A DNA stretch of 64,000 nt. Source: Rhodanobacter sp. 67-28 (GTDB lineage: Bacteria; Pseudomonadota; Gammaproteobacteria; Xanthomonadales; Rhodanobacteraceae). Shown here piece by piece: positions 1 to 9,620 of the stretch (its first letter is position 1; each line of letters opens with the position of its first letter). The stretch spans positions 1 through 64,000 of the forward strand of contig MKTU01000055.1 of assembly GCA_001898415.1 (NCBI GenBank), given 5' to 3'. The translations under genes were made by a program, and so were the position numbers. The notes below the pieces were generated by a model, which worked only from the letters and a program-made list of their open reading frames with translations, ran no database searches and was not told the origin of the DNA.

Positions 1-51
1 CAGTTTCGGCATCGTGATGTCCTTGTCGGTCGTGTCGATCGGAAGCGCCAC
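1..51 (-). CDS. Possible 5' end of a gene leaving the window on the left
   Basis: A minus-strand open frame reaches the left edge. It could start at GTG 49-51 or at ATG 10-12, the latter with AAGGA about 7 nt upstream on the minus strand. The readable peptide is too short (4 to 17 residues) to assign a family. It is listed only because the spacing and start context look genuine. The stretch from 52 to 219 holds no other supportable feature. Confidence 0.2.
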   Translation of the reverse strand, partial: MALPIDTTDKDITMPKL

Positions 52-219
52 GCATCGCCGGCATCCTGCGCCAGGCCTTGGGCGGTTCGTCGAGCCTACT
101 GCGAATTCCGGGACGGGTCTGTCAGGTGTTTCGGCTTTTCATCGCAGGCGGCACAACCCGGGGATGCAGGCAACTTTTCCCGCGGGAGCCACCATGAACA
201 CCTGCGCCTTCGCGACGCT

Positions 220-804
220 TCACGGCTTGCCGATGCTGAAATCCTGGCTGGCGGCAGGCTTGCCGTCGACGGTGATGTCCACGGTGTACTTGCCTTCCGG
301 CCACAGGTCCGGGTTGTGCACCTGGAAGGTGGTGATCGCCGGGCCATCGGTGGCGATCGACTGGCTGATCTTGCTGACCAGCTGGCCGCCGCCTTCGAGG
401 TAACGCCAGGTGGCGTCGATGGTGGCGTCGCGGCTGCTGCCCACGGTGGCCACGCTGGCGTAGAGCGTGTGATCGTCGGCGTCGAAGCGCTCGGCCGCGT
501 GGGTGACCTGGTGGCCCTTGTCGACGGCGTCGCCCACGGTCAGCTTGGCAAAGGCCAGCGGCGTCGGTGCAGCGGCCGCGGCCGTCGTGGTCGCCGGCGC
601 GATGGCGCTGCTGGCGGCCGGCGCCGCGGGCGCGGTGTGCGCGGGGGCCGGCGTCGGCAGCACCGACGCCGCGGAAGCGGCATTGCCCGCGGGGGTCGCG
701 GCGGGAGTGGCCGGTTCATCGTGCTTGCCGCAGGCGGCGAGCAGCAGCAGGCTGGCCAGGCCGGCGCCTTGCAACAGGCCCATCAAGACAGTTGATCGTT
801 TCAT
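220..804 (-). CDS. Ala/Pro-rich lipoprotein
   Basis: This is a 194-residue predicted lipoprotein of unknown function. A Lys/Arg N-terminus and a Leu-rich segment end in a lipobox LLAAC, which puts the lipidated cysteine at residue 25. A low-complexity Ala/Pro/Thr linker (about residues 30-85) follows, probably spanning the periplasm. The C-terminal domain (about 86-194) is rich in beta-strand-like segments and Thr/Asp and resembles extracellular immunoglobulin-like or DUF-type folds, though I cannot name it. The start is ATG 804 with GGAG 5 nt upstream. It lies downstream of queF on the same strand, separated by about 130 bp, so a shared transcript is possible but not shown. Confidence 0.75.
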   Translation of the reverse strand: MKRSTVLMGLLQGAGLASLLLLAACGKHDEPATPAATPAGNAASAASVLPTPAPAHTAPAAPAASSAIAPATTTAAAAAPTPLAFAKLTVGDAVDKGHQVTHAAERFDADDHTLYASVATVGSSRDATIDATWRYLEGGGQLVSKISQSIATDGPAITTFQVHNPDLWPEGKYTVDITVDGKPAASQDFSIGKP

Positions 805-933
805 CGGAACTCCATGGACGGTTGGTCGGCATGACCCACCCGCCGAGGCTAGCGCCGCGCAAATGAAGCGCCGATTAGCGGCCGCGCGCGCCTGCCGAAC
901 TTTTCACGCGGTGGTGACAGTGCGTTGCCGCAA

Positions 934-1758
934 CTACTGGCGCACCGTGCGCGGGTTGTCCGGCGTGGCCGGCGTGCTGCTGCGGAACGGGTTGATGTCC
1001 AGCCCGCCGCGGCGCGTGTAGCGCGCGTGCACGCGCAGCTGCAGTGGCGCGCAGCGGCGGCTGAGGTCGACGAAGATGCGCTCCACGCATTGCTCGTGGA
1101 ATTCGTTGTGGGTGCGGAACGAGACGAGGTAGCGCAGCAAGCCGGCGTGATCGATCGGCGCGCCGCGGTAGGCGATCTGCACGCTGCCCCAGTCGGGCTG
1201 GCCGGTCACCGGGCAGTTCGAGCGCAGCAGGTGCGAGACCAGCGTTTCCTCCACCGCGGTCGCCGCGGCATCCGCGCGCAGGTACTCGGGCCGCGGCGGG
1301 CCGTAATGGTCGATCGCGAGGTCCTGCGCGTCGAGCAGCTCGCCGTCCAGCTCGACCACCGGCAAGGCCGCGGCGCGCAGCGGCGACAGCTCCACGCCGA
1401 CCACGGCGCCGGCGGCGGCGGAGAGGTCGTGGCGCAGGGTTTCGGCGAGCGTGTCGATATCGGCGATGGATTCCTGCGCGAAACCGTTCAAGTACAGCTT
1501 GAACGATTTCGACTCGATGATGTACGGCGACGCCGCCGGCACGCGGAACTCGGCCAGCGCCACCTGCGGCTTGCCGCGCGGGTCGAGCCACGACAACTCG
1601 TAGGCATTCCAGATGTCCACGCCGTGGAACGGCAGCGTCTCCGCCACGCCGATCTGCGCGCGATTGTCCGCGCGCGGGATCGGGAACAGCAGGCTGGCGT
1701 CGTAGCGGTCGGCGTAGACGGTGTCCTTGCCGAGCGGGGAATGTCCGGGGGTGCTCAT
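934..1758 (-). CDS. queF: NADPH-dependent 7-cyano-7-deazaguanine reductase QueF
   Basis: QueF reduces preQ0 (7-cyano-7-deazaguanine) to preQ1 with NADPH in queuosine tRNA modification, in the cytoplasm. The 274-residue length fits the bimodular E. coli-type enzyme rather than the short Bacillus type. The catalytic motif [12 protein letters not shown] places the nucleophilic Cys at 182 and the general acid Asp at 189. The NADPH-binding ESKSFK motif is near residue 83, and a FHE motif near 220 provides the substrate-binding Glu. No other queuosine gene lies nearby. A 27 bp inverted repeat sits just upstream of the ATG at 1758, so its own promoter must be short or overlap that element. Confidence 0.95.
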   Translation of the reverse strand: MSTPGHSPLGKDTVYADRYDASLLFPIPRADNRAQIGVAETLPFHGVDIWNAYELSWLDPRGKPQVALAEFRVPAASPYIIESKSFKLYLNGFAQESIADIDTLAETLRHDLSAAAGAVVGVELSPLRAAALPVVELDGELLDAQDLAIDHYGPPRPEYLRADAAATAVEETLVSHLLRSNCPVTGQPDWGSVQIAYRGAPIDHAGLLRYLVSFRTHNEFHEQCVERIFVDLSRRCAPLQLRVHARYTRRGGLDINPFRSSTPATPDNPRTVRQ

Positions 1759-1785
1759 TCGCCCAAGTTTACCCCGCCGCTTCTC

Positions 1786-1864
1786 GCAGGAGCCCGCTCG
1801 CGGGCGATGCTCTTGCTTTTGCGAATCCCGGCATCAGGAGCATCGCCCGCGAGCGGGCTCCTGC
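1786..1864. repeat. REP-like long inverted repeat, copy 1
   Basis: Two perfect 27 bp arms (1786-1812 and 1838-1864) flank a 25 bp loop. The arm core is GGAGCCCGCTCGCGGGCGAT. The same core, also as an inverted pair, recurs at 25771-25832. It sits between the aldo/keto reductase stop and the queF start, both on the minus strand, and could act as a transcript-end hairpin. The arrangement resembles REP/BIME-type intergenic elements. Confidence 0.85.
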
Positions 1865-1884
1865 GGGTCTTTCGAGTTCCGTCC

Positions 1885-2883
<999 letters not shown>

Positions 2884-2982
2884 GCGGATGGCTCCGGTGG
2901 GTGAGGGTGGACGCATGGTGCGCCGTGACGGGGATTCGATAAATACTCAATAATGGCCATCATCATTCCACGAGTAACAACA
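2884..2982. promoter_or_regulatory. Divergent promoter region, AKR / LysR
   Basis: This 99 bp AT-richer gap separates two divergent starts. It holds an imperfect dyad centred on GGCC (2949-2964, AATAATGG/CCATCATC) that could be a LysR-type binding site. The assignment is inferred from layout only; no consensus -35/-10 pair is convincing. Confidence 0.3.
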
Positions 2983-3888
2983 ATGGCGATGGACCGGCTG
3001 CAGGCCATGCGGCTGTACACGCGGATCGTCGAACTGGGCAGCTTTACCGCGGCGGCGGGGGACCTGGACCTGCCGCGCGCCACCGTCACCCACGCGATCA
3101 AGCGCCTGGAGGCGCGGCTGGGTGCGCAGCTGCTGCTGCGGACCACCCGCCGCGTGCAGGCGACCCGCGACGGCGAAACCTACTACCGCCATTGCGTGCG
3201 GTTGCTTGCCGACGTCGACGAGGTGGAGTCCGATTTCCGCGAGGCGCGGGTGCAGCCGAAGGGACGCCTGCGCGTGGACCTGCCCGCCTCGCTGGCGAGC
3301 CTGCTGGTGATTCCCGCGTTGCGCGATTTCTTTGCCCGCTATCCGCAGATCCACCTGGACATCGGCACCGGCGACCGCTTCGTCGACCTGGTGCGCGAAG
3401 GCGTGGACTGCGTGCTGCGCATCGGCGAACTGGCCGATTCGGACATGGTCGGCCGCCGCGTCGGCCGTTTCGAGCTGGCCACCGTGGCCAGCAGCGCCTA
3501 CCTGCGCCGGCATCGCGCGCCCGACTCGCTCGCCGCGTTGCAGGACGGCCATGTGGCGGTGAACTGGATCTCGCCCACCACCCGCCGCGTCGAGCCGCTG
3601 GAGTTCATGGTCGGGCGCAAGCGCCGCGAGGTCGCGCTGCCCGGCTGCGTCAGCGTCAGCAGCGCCGAAGCCTATTACCGCTGTTGCGAGGCCGGCCTGG
3701 GCATCGCGCAGATCCCGCGCTACCGCGTCGCCGCCGAACTCAAGCGCGGCCAGCTGCGCGAGCTGCTGCCGGCGTTCCCGCCACCCTCGCTGCCGATGAC
3801 CGTGCTCTATCCGCCACAACGCCAGATGCCGGCGCGTCTGCGTGTGTTCGTCGACTGGCTGGTGGAGCTGACGGCGGCGCTGCGTTGA
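2983..3888 (+). CDS. LysR family transcriptional regulator
   Basis: This is a 301-residue LysR regulator. The winged helix-turn-helix lies at about residues 3-60 (FTAAAGDLDLPRATVTHAIK helix-turn-helix), and the periplasmic-binding-protein-like effector domain covers about 90-295. Sequence flavour matches the DmlR/PgrR subgroup, often autoregulated and acting on a divergent neighbour, here the aldo/keto reductase. In-frame starts exist at 2953, 2983 and 2989. 2983 or 2989 is preferred because family members begin near MDRLQAM and this leaves the dyad outside the gene. The effector is unknown. Confidence 0.9.
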   Translation: MAMDRLQAMRLYTRIVELGSFTAAAGDLDLPRATVTHAIKRLEARLGAQLLLRTTRRVQATRDGETYYRHCVRLLADVDEVESDFREARVQPKGRLRVDLPASLASLLVIPALRDFFARYPQIHLDIGTGDRFVDLVREGVDCVLRIGELADSDMVGRRVGRFELATVASSAYLRRHRAPDSLAALQDGHVAVNWISPTTRRVEPLEFMVGRKRREVALPGCVSVSSAEAYYRCCEAGLGIAQIPRYRVAAELKRGQLRELLPAFPPPSLPMTVLYPPQRQMPARLRVFVDWLVELTAALR

Positions 3889-3942
3889 TGCTGCGGCGGA
3901 CAGGCTCCTCGTTGCCGACAAATGGCGCGATCCGGCCAACCC

Positions 3943-3980
3943 TGGAAAAACAACAGCCCCTCGCCTGGGGCTCGGGGCTG
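3943..3980 (-). terminator. Rho-independent terminator of the small lipoprotein gene
   Basis: On the minus strand a GC hairpin (AGCCCC ... GGGGCT, 3954-3980) is followed by GTTGTTTTTCC. It lies directly after the stop of the gene at 4011-4334 and also separates it from the convergent LysR gene. Confidence 0.75.
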
Positions 3981-4010
3981 CTGGCTGGTCAACGACCGGA
4001 TGCGGGACGA

Positions 4011-4334
4011 TCAGGAATGGCTTTTGATCGCCTTGCAGGTGGGGGCCGAGATGGTCGGCGCGGCGCCCATGATGCCCGGCGTCATGCGTGCCGAACAGTC
4101 GAACGTCCGTCCCGATTTCGTCGCTGCCGTATAGGTGTAATCCTGACCGCCCAGTGCGTCCGGCTTTCCGGCGTTGACGTCAGTGATCGTCAGCTCCTCT
4201 GAAGAGGCCAGGCCGAGCATGTGTGCGGTTTCGGTTTGCAAGGGCACCATCGCATCGGTCGTCGACATGGTGGCGCAACCGGACAGCGCCAGGGCGAACA
4301 GACAGCTGGCGGTCAATGCATTGCGTGTTTTCAT
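4011..4334 (-). CDS. Small lipoprotein of unknown function
   Basis: This is a 107-residue predicted lipoprotein. MKTRN leads into a hydrophobic stretch ending LALSGC, with lipidated Cys20. The mature part is about 87 residues with two further cysteines (in TFDCSAR and APTCKAI) that could form a disulfide. No family is recognised. The start is ATG 4334 with AGGGA about 7 nt upstream; the TTG directly before it is not needed. It is a single-gene unit, with a terminator downstream and a 430 bp gap upstream. Confidence 0.75.
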   Translation of the reverse strand: MKTRNALTASCLFALALSGCATMSTTDAMVPLQTETAHMLGLASSEELTITDVNAGKPDALGGQDYTYTAATKSGRTFDCSARMTPGIMGAAPTISAPTCKAIKSHS

Positions 4335-4767
4335 CAATAGTCCCTATTTTGATGTCATTCCAACGTAGGTGAATGCACGGCACTCGAGGCGGATGAAACG
4401 CCTCACGCGGGTTGTTTCACAGGCAACAACCGCGCGCCAAGTCGAGCTTGCAGGGCGTGCCGGCCGGGCAATCTTGCCTTCCTGATACCGGTCCAGTCCA
4501 GAGTCGGAGTGGGTTGTTCGCATGTCGAACAGGTGGGTCTTTGCATCATGGCGATCCGCAACAAGCGTGTTCGCCATTCCGTGTCGTCCACCGGCCAGTT
4601 CCGCGGTAGGCGAAACCCTGCGGCGGCGCATCGTGCCGAAGGGGCGGGTGGCGGGTGACGTGGACCTTTGGCACAGAGTGGGCAAGGCGATATCGCGCTA
4701 GCATCGGCAGGACGTGTGTCGACGCAGCCACCGGCGGTTGCGCATCCGGGTTTGGGGAGATCAACAG
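4335..4767. other. Intergenic stretch without a supportable gene
   Basis: These 433 bp separate divergent genes. An imperfect hairpin (GTTGTT ... AACAAC) lies near 4409-4428. Open frames here are short, Cys/Pro-rich and lack family features or good ribosome binding sites. The region should carry the promoters of the lipoprotein gene (left) and the S9 peptidase gene (right). Confidence 0.5.
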
Positions 4768-7104
4768 ATGTATTCAAGGTTCGGCAAGTTGCGCCTTTGT
4801 GGCGCGGTGTTTCTGGGGCTGTTGTCCGGCGTCGCCGCCGCGCATGGGCGGGTGCTCGACGCGAATGACTACGCGCAGGCCGAGCGTTTCATGAGCTACA
4901 ACACCACGCCGCTGGTCGACCACGCGGTGACGGCCGTGCATTGGCTGGACGATGGCCATTTCTGGTACGTCGACCATGACCAGCGCGGCGATCACTTCAT
5001 CCGCATGGATGCGGCCAGCGGCAAGGCCATGCCGTTGTTCGACCAGGCGAAGCTGGCCGCGGCGCTGGGCAAGGCCGGCGGCAAGCCGGTCGACGCGATG
5101 AAGCTGCCGGTGACCGCTTACGAGGCGAAGCCCGACGGCCGCATCGACGTCACCGTGCGCAGCACGCACTACGTGTGCGACCTCGTCGCCGCCGAGGCCA
5201 GCTGCGTCGATCGCGCCACGCTGGTGAAGACCGGCAAGGAACCCGGCGCGCTGTCGCCGGACGGCAAGAGCGAGGCCTTCATCCGCGACTGGAACCTGTG
5301 GCTGCGCGACGTCGCTACCGGCAAGGAAACCCGGCTCACCACCGACGGCGTCGAGAACTTCGGCTACGCCACCGACGACGCCGGCTGGAAACACACGGAC
5401 AAGGCGATCGTGGAGTGGTCGCCCGACTCGAAGCAGATCGCCACCTTCCAGCAGGACCAGCGCAAGACCGGTGAGATGTACCTGATCAGCACCACGGTCG
5501 GCCATCCGAAGTTGAAGAAATGGAAGTACCCGCTGGTGGGCGACAAGGACGTGACGATGATCGAGCGCGTCATCATCGACGTGGCGACGAAGAAGGTCAC
5601 GCGCCTGCAGATGCCGCCGGACCAGCACCGTTCCACCCTGTGCGACGACGTCAGCTGCGGTCCGGACGGCGGCTGGGATGACGTGAAGTGGGCGCCCGAC
5701 GGCAAGACCCTGGCCTTCGTCTCCACCTCGCGCTACCACAAGCACGTGTGGTTCCGCATCGCCGATGCGGCCACCGGCAAGGTGCGCACGGTGTTCGAGG
5801 AAACCTCGCCGACGTATTACGAAAGCGGCAACGGCGCGGTCAACTGGCGCTACCTGCCGGCCACGCATGAGGCGATCTGGTTCAGCGAGCGCAACGACTG
5901 GGGCAACCTGTACCTCTACGACCTCGACACCGGCAAGCTCAAGCACGCGATCACCACCGGCACGGGCAACGTCACCGAGGTGCTCAAGGTCGATGCGAAG
6001 TCGCGCACCGTGTGGTTTCGCGGCGTGGGCCGCACGCCGGGTGTGAACCCCTACTACCAGCAGTTCTTCAAGGTCGGCCTGGATGGCGGCAAGCCGGTGC
6101 TGCTGACGCCGGAAGCGGCCAACCACGAGATCACCCTGTCGCCCGATGGCAAGACCTTCGTGGACGTCTATTCGACGCCGACCGCGCCGCCGGTCACCGT
6201 GCTGCGGGCTGCCGACGACGGCCGTACGCTTGCTACCGTGGCCCGCGCCGACATCACCCGATTGAAGGCGGCCGGCTGGGTGCCGCCGGTGCCGATCACG
6301 GTCAAGGCGCGGGACGGCAAGACCGAGTTGTACGGCATGATGTTCAAGCCGTCGCACTTCGATGCCTCGAAGAAGTACCCGATCATCGACTACATCTACC
6401 CGGGCCCGCAGACCGGCTCGGTGCGCGGGCGCAGCTTCTCTTCCGCGCGCGCCGACCACCAGGCGATGGCCGAGCTGGGCTTCATCGTGGTGGCGATCGA
6501 CGGCATGGGCACGCCGTGGCGCTCCAAGTCGTTCCACGACACCTGGTATGGCGACATGGGCGACAACACGCTGCCCGACCAGGTCGCCGGCCTGAAGGAA
6601 CTGGGCAAGCGCTACCCGTGGATCGACCTCGACCGCGTCGGCATCTGGGGCCACTCCGGCGGCGGCAACGCCTCCACCGGCGCGATGCTGCGCTACCCGG
6701 ATTTCTTCAAGGTCGCGTGGTCCGAAAGCGGCAACCATGACAATCGCCACTACGAGGACGACTGGGCCGAGAAGTACCAGGGCGAGCTGGTCAAGAACAA
6801 GGATGGCAAGAGCAACTACGACGACCAGGCCAACCCCAACCAGGCGGCGCGACTCAAGGGCCGGCTGATGCTGGTGCACGGCACGATGGACGACAACGTG
6901 CCGCCCGGCAACACCCTGCTGATGGTCGACGCGCTGATCAAGGCGAACAAGGACTTCGACCTGCTGATGATCCCCAACGCCCACCACGCCTACGGCGACG
7001 CCACCCCCTACGTCACCCGCCGCCGCTGGGACTACTTCGTGCACTACCTCGCCGGCGACACGCCGCCGAAGGAGTACGAGCTGAAGGCGTGGCCGTGGAA
7101 GTGA
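4768..7104 (+). CDS. Exported S9 family peptidase, dipeptidyl-peptidase IV-like
   Basis: This is a 778-residue secreted or periplasmic prolyl-oligopeptidase-family enzyme, probably releasing N-terminal X-Pro dipeptides. A signal peptide (about residues 1-26, cleaved near AAA-HG) is followed by an N-terminal beta-propeller domain (DPPIV_N, about 100-470) and a C-terminal alpha/beta-hydrolase domain (about 540-770). The triad is visible: Ser630 in GHSGGG, Asp708 in HGTMDDN, and His739 or 740 in NAHHAYGD. The ATG at 4768 is preferred to an upstream in-frame start because GGGGAG lies 7 nt before it and it begins the signal peptide. It is monocistronic, with a terminator hairpin downstream. Confidence 0.92.
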   Translation: MYSRFGKLRLCGAVFLGLLSGVAAAHGRVLDANDYAQAERFMSYNTTPLVDHAVTAVHWLDDGHFWYVDHDQRGDHFIRMDAASGKAMPLFDQAKLAAALGKAGGKPVDAMKLPVTAYEAKPDGRIDVTVRSTHYVCDLVAAEASCVDRATLVKTGKEPGALSPDGKSEAFIRDWNLWLRDVATGKETRLTTDGVENFGYATDDAGWKHTDKAIVEWSPDSKQIATFQQDQRKTGEMYLISTTVGHPKLKKWKYPLVGDKDVTMIERVIIDVATKKVTRLQMPPDQHRSTLCDDVSCGPDGGWDDVKWAPDGKTLAFVSTSRYHKHVWFRIADAATGKVRTVFEETSPTYYESGNGAVNWRYLPATHEAIWFSERNDWGNLYLYDLDTGKLKHAITTGTGNVTEVLKVDAKSRTVWFRGVGRTPGVNPYYQQFFKVGLDGGKPVLLTPEAANHEITLSPDGKTFVDVYSTPTAPPVTVLRAADDGRTLATVARADITRLKAAGWVPPVPITVKARDGKTELYGMMFKPSHFDASKKYPIIDYIYPGPQTGSVRGRSFSSARADHQAMAELGFIVVAIDGMGTPWRSKSFHDTWYGDMGDNTLPDQVAGLKELGKRYPWIDLDRVGIWGHSGGGNASTGAMLRYPDFFKVAWSESGNHDNRHYEDDWAEKYQGELVKNKDGKSNYDDQANPNQAARLKGRLMLVHGTMDDNVPPGNTLLMVDALIKANKDFDLLMIPNAHHAYGDATPYVTRRRWDYFVHYLAGDTPPKEYELKAWPWK

Positions 7105-7129
7105 GCGCGACCGTTTGATCGAGGGCAAC

Positions 7130-7160
7130 GCAAAGGCCGGGTGCAAACCCGGCCTTTGCT
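7130..7160. terminator. Bidirectional hairpin terminator between convergent genes
   Basis: A perfect 12 bp stem, GCAAAGGCCGGG / CCCGGCCTTTGC, with a short loop lies between the S9 peptidase stop (7104) and the convergent M56 gene stop (7214). The T-tract is poor on both sides, so termination strength is uncertain. Confidence 0.65.
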
Positions 7161-7213
7161 GTTACGGGAGATCTCAGGCGTCGATGCGAGAGGCTTTGCC
7201 GGATGCGGCGCGC

Positions 7214-9133
7214 TCAATCCCGCGCGGTCTTCTGCGCCAACCCCTTCGCCACCGCCTCGTCCAGCAGTTGTGCCATCTGCTGCTCCGCCTTGGCGGAGGC
7301 GGCTTGCTGGCGTTCGCCGAGGATGGCCTGTTGCTTGCCGAGGGCTTCCTGTTGCTTGCCCAGCTCGGCCTGTCGGGCGGCCAGGGCCGCCTGTCGATCG
7401 GCGACGTCGGGTTGCTGCTTGTCGAGCTGCACGCGGGCGGCGTCGAGTTCGCGCTCCCGGGCGTCCAGCGCGGCGGAGGATGCGGCGGAGTCGCTGCGGC
7501 CGACGAGGGCGGCGCGGCGGGCGGCAAGCTCGGCGGCCCTGCCGGCCAGTTCGGCCTGGCGCCCGGCGAACTGCCCCTGATCGGCGGCGATGCGGCCCTG
7601 CTGTTCGCCCAGTCGGCCCTGTTTCTCGCCCAGCGCGCCTTGCTGCTCGCCCAGCTTGCCCTGCTGTTCGGCCAGGGCGGAAAGCGGTGCGTAGATCGCC
7701 TTGGCCCGTTCGAGGGTGGCGCGGTCGCGGATCGTCCAGGACGTGTCGCCGCGGCGGAACCACAGCAGGGGCTCGCCGCGCTGATGCAGCCGGCGCACGG
7801 CGGCGAGATCGGCGTCGGTGCCGTTGACGGTGGTCGAGTTGCCGTCCAGCAGGGCGAAGGCGTAGCCGGTGTCGTCGTGGGTGCTGATCATCATGTGGCT
7901 GCCCATGCCGGTGATCGGTGCGGGCGGTGCGGGAGGAGCCGGCGGTGCTGGCGGTGCTGGCGGTGCCGGTGGAGCGGCCGGCGCGACCATGGCGGGCAAC
8001 GCGGGCGCGGTGGCCGGTGGCGGTGCGGGCGGTGGCGGCGCCATCCACGCGGTGGAAGCACTGCGCGCGGGGGGCGCCGGTTGATCGGACGCCGCGGCGG
8101 TGACGCGATACGGCAGCACGCCGGCGATCGCGATCACGGCAACCAGCAGCCAGCCCTGCACGCGCTGGCGGGGAAGCATCGGGGTGTGTTGCAACATGGT
8201 CAGTCGCCTCTTGAGGTTGCCGAACGAAGGGGACGCGCCGGCCAGGCCGGCACGCAGGGGATGCGCCACGCCCAGCTGCAGCAGCAACCGGCCATAACGC
8301 TGCGGTTCGATGTCCGGCTGCGCCAGCACCTGCGCGTCGCACGCCGCCTCGCGCGCCAGTGCGTACTCGCGCATCGCCCACGCCACCAGCGGGTGGAAGA
8401 AGAACAGCCGCTGCGCCATGGCCGGAATCCAGCCCAGCCACAGGTCGCCGCGCCGCACGTGAGCCAGCTCGTGGATCAGCGCCAGCGATGCATCGCCTTC
8501 GCTCAACGCCTGTCCGGTCGGCAGCAGGATGGTGGGGCGACGCCAGCCGAGTACCTGCGGCGAAGCGATCGCGGCGGAGGCGCGCAAGGCGGGCGCGCGA
8601 CGCAGGCCCAGGGCGTGTGCCTGCGTCGCGCATTGCGCTTGCAGCGACGCATTGGCCACCGGCGTGGATTCGCGCAGCAGCCGGCGCGCTTGCCAACCCT
8701 GACGGACGATGGCCGGCAGCTGCGCCAGCAAGCCCGCCAGCCACAGCAGGGCCAGCGCCAGCGGCGCGTGCGCCAACCAGCGGGGCGCGGCGGGCGACGC
8801 CGGTGTCGGCACGCGGTTCTCGTGCGGTGCCGCCGCGACGCTCGCCGTGGCGTTGACCAGCAGGTTGGCCGGCGCAGGCGTCGACACCACCGCCGCGTCG
8901 AGCGTGCGTTCGACCGCCGGCGGCGACAGCAGCCGCAGCTGCAGCGGCGCATGCCAGACCATGCCGGCCAGCAACTGTGCGCCGACCAGCCACCACAAGG
9001 TGCAACGCATCGCCGCCGACAGCCGCGGCAGCAGGCGCACCAGCAGGGCGAGCAGGCCGATCAGAATCACCGCCTGCAGCGAAGTCCAGCCCAACCGGGC
9101 CAGCAGCGAGATGACGACGTGGTCGATGGACAT
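7214..9133 (-). CDS. BlaR1/MecR1-like M56 membrane metallopeptidase with heptad-repeat tail
   Basis: This 639-residue inner-membrane protein resembles the BlaR1 sensor protease that cleaves the paired BlaI repressor. Transmembrane segments occur at about 15-37, 45-60, 122-142 and 330-350. The zinc site HELAHVRRGD is at residues 221-225. The usual C-terminal penicillin-binding sensor domain is absent. Instead a Pro/Ala repeat (PPA units, about 365-420) leads to a compact domain (about 425-480) and then a long region of seven-residue units such as LGEQQGA/LGEKQGR, predicted to form a periplasmic coiled coil. The ligand is therefore probably not a beta-lactam. The ATG lies 1 nt beyond the repressor stop, so the two genes form an operon. 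Confidence 0.85.
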   Translation of the reverse strand: MSIDHVVISLLARLGWTSLQAVILIGLLALLVRLLPRLSAAMRCTLWWLVGAQLLAGMVWHAPLQLRLLSPPAVERTLDAAVVSTPAPANLLVNATASVAAAPHENRVPTPASPAAPRWLAHAPLALALLWLAGLLAQLPAIVRQGWQARRLLRESTPVANASLQAQCATQAHALGLRRAPALRASAAIASPQVLGWRRPTILLPTGQALSEGDASLALIHELAHVRRGDLWLGWIPAMAQRLFFFHPLVAWAMREYALAREAACDAQVLAQPDIEPQRYGRLLLQLGVAHPLRAGLAGASPSFGNLKRRLTMLQHTPMLPRQRVQGWLLVAVIAIAGVLPYRVTAAASDQPAPPARSASTAWMAPPPPAPPPATAPALPAMVAPAAPPAPPAPPAPPAPPAPPAPITGMGSHMMISTHDDTGYAFALLDGNSTTVNGTDADLAAVRRLHQRGEPLLWFRRGDTSWTIRDRATLERAKAIYAPLSALAEQQGKLGEQQGALGEKQGRLGEQQGRIAADQGQFAGRQAELAGRAAELAARRAALVGRSDSAASSAALDARERELDAARVQLDKQQPDVADRQAALAARQAELGKQQEALGKQQAILGERQQAASAKAEQQMAQLLDEAVAKGLAQKTARD

Positions 9134-9134
9134 G

Positions 9135-9521
9135 TCAGGACTCCCGCCGCCGGCTCTGCAACTGCGCCACCAGCGCCTCCAGCTCGGCCAGCTCGTCGTC
9201 GCTCACTTCGGCGCGCTCGGACATCCACGCCACGAACGGCGAGACCGAACCGCTCAGGGTCTTCTCGACGAAGCTACCCACCGCGCTGCGCATCGCCTCG
9301 CCGGGGCCGGTGGCGATGCTGTAGCGGAACATGCCGCGCAGCTGCTTGCGCTTGAGATAGCCCTTGCCGCGCAGCCGCTCCATCATCGTCAGCACGGTGG
9401 AGCGGGCCAGCCCGCGCGGCTCGCCGAAGCTGGCGGCCACCTCGCCGACAGAAGCGGTGCCGCTCTCGTCGATGTGCTGCAGCAGCGCCAGTTCCTGGTC
9501 GCCGATGGAAGGTTTGCGCAT
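9135..9521 (-). CDS. BlaI/MecI/CopY family transcriptional repressor
   Basis: This is a 128-residue BlaI-type dimeric repressor. The N-terminal winged helix (about residues 3-75) carries the recognition helix region in LARSTVLTMMERLRGKGYL. A C-terminal dimerisation helix pair follows (about 80-125), with the cleavage region expected near residues 100-105. It is the first gene of a two-gene unit with the M56 protease and sits behind two BlaI-type operators, which suggests autorepression relieved by proteolysis. Confidence 0.93.
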   Translation of the reverse strand: MRKPSIGDQELALLQHIDESGTASVGEVAASFGEPRGLARSTVLTMMERLRGKGYLKRKQLRGMFRYSIATGPGEAMRSAVGSFVEKTLSGSVSPFVAWMSERAEVSDDELAELEALVAQLQSRRRES

Positions 9522-9538
9522 GCCCGTTCCCGCTTGAC

Positions 9539-9576
9539 TACAGTTGTAGGCAAGCTACGCCATGCTTACATCTGTA
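9539..9576 (-). promoter_or_regulatory. Two BlaI-type operators and promoter
   Basis: Two copies of the TACA-N2-TGTA palindrome are present: TACAGTTGTA at 9539-9548 and TACATCTGTA at 9567-9576. Their centres are 28 bp apart. A minus-strand TTGACT (-35-like, 9576-9581) abuts the upstream copy. The site lies 18 bp upstream of the repressor ATG. The match to the known BlaI/MecI operator core is direct from the sequence; occupancy is inferred. Confidence 0.8.
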
Positions 9577-9620
9577 GTCAATAGCCCGCGTGGCCACCCT
9601 GCCGAAGGTCATGCAGCGGG

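Noticed and set aside
4403-4777. A Cys/Pro-rich 124-codon minus-strand frame upstream of the S9 peptidase
   Set aside because: The CSTCEQ-like cysteines suggested a metal site, but the frame overlaps the S9 start and ribosome binding site, has no ribosome binding site of its own and matches no family.
4774-7146. A 790-codon minus-strand frame opposite the S9 peptidase
   Set aside because: It mirrors the codon structure of the S9 gene, has no motifs and lacks a start context. The plus strand has a complete signal peptide and triad.
7921-8050. Short tandem GGCGGTGCT units considered as a CRISPR-like or VNTR array
   Set aside because: The units are in frame inside the M56 gene and encode the PPA linker. 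There are no spacers.
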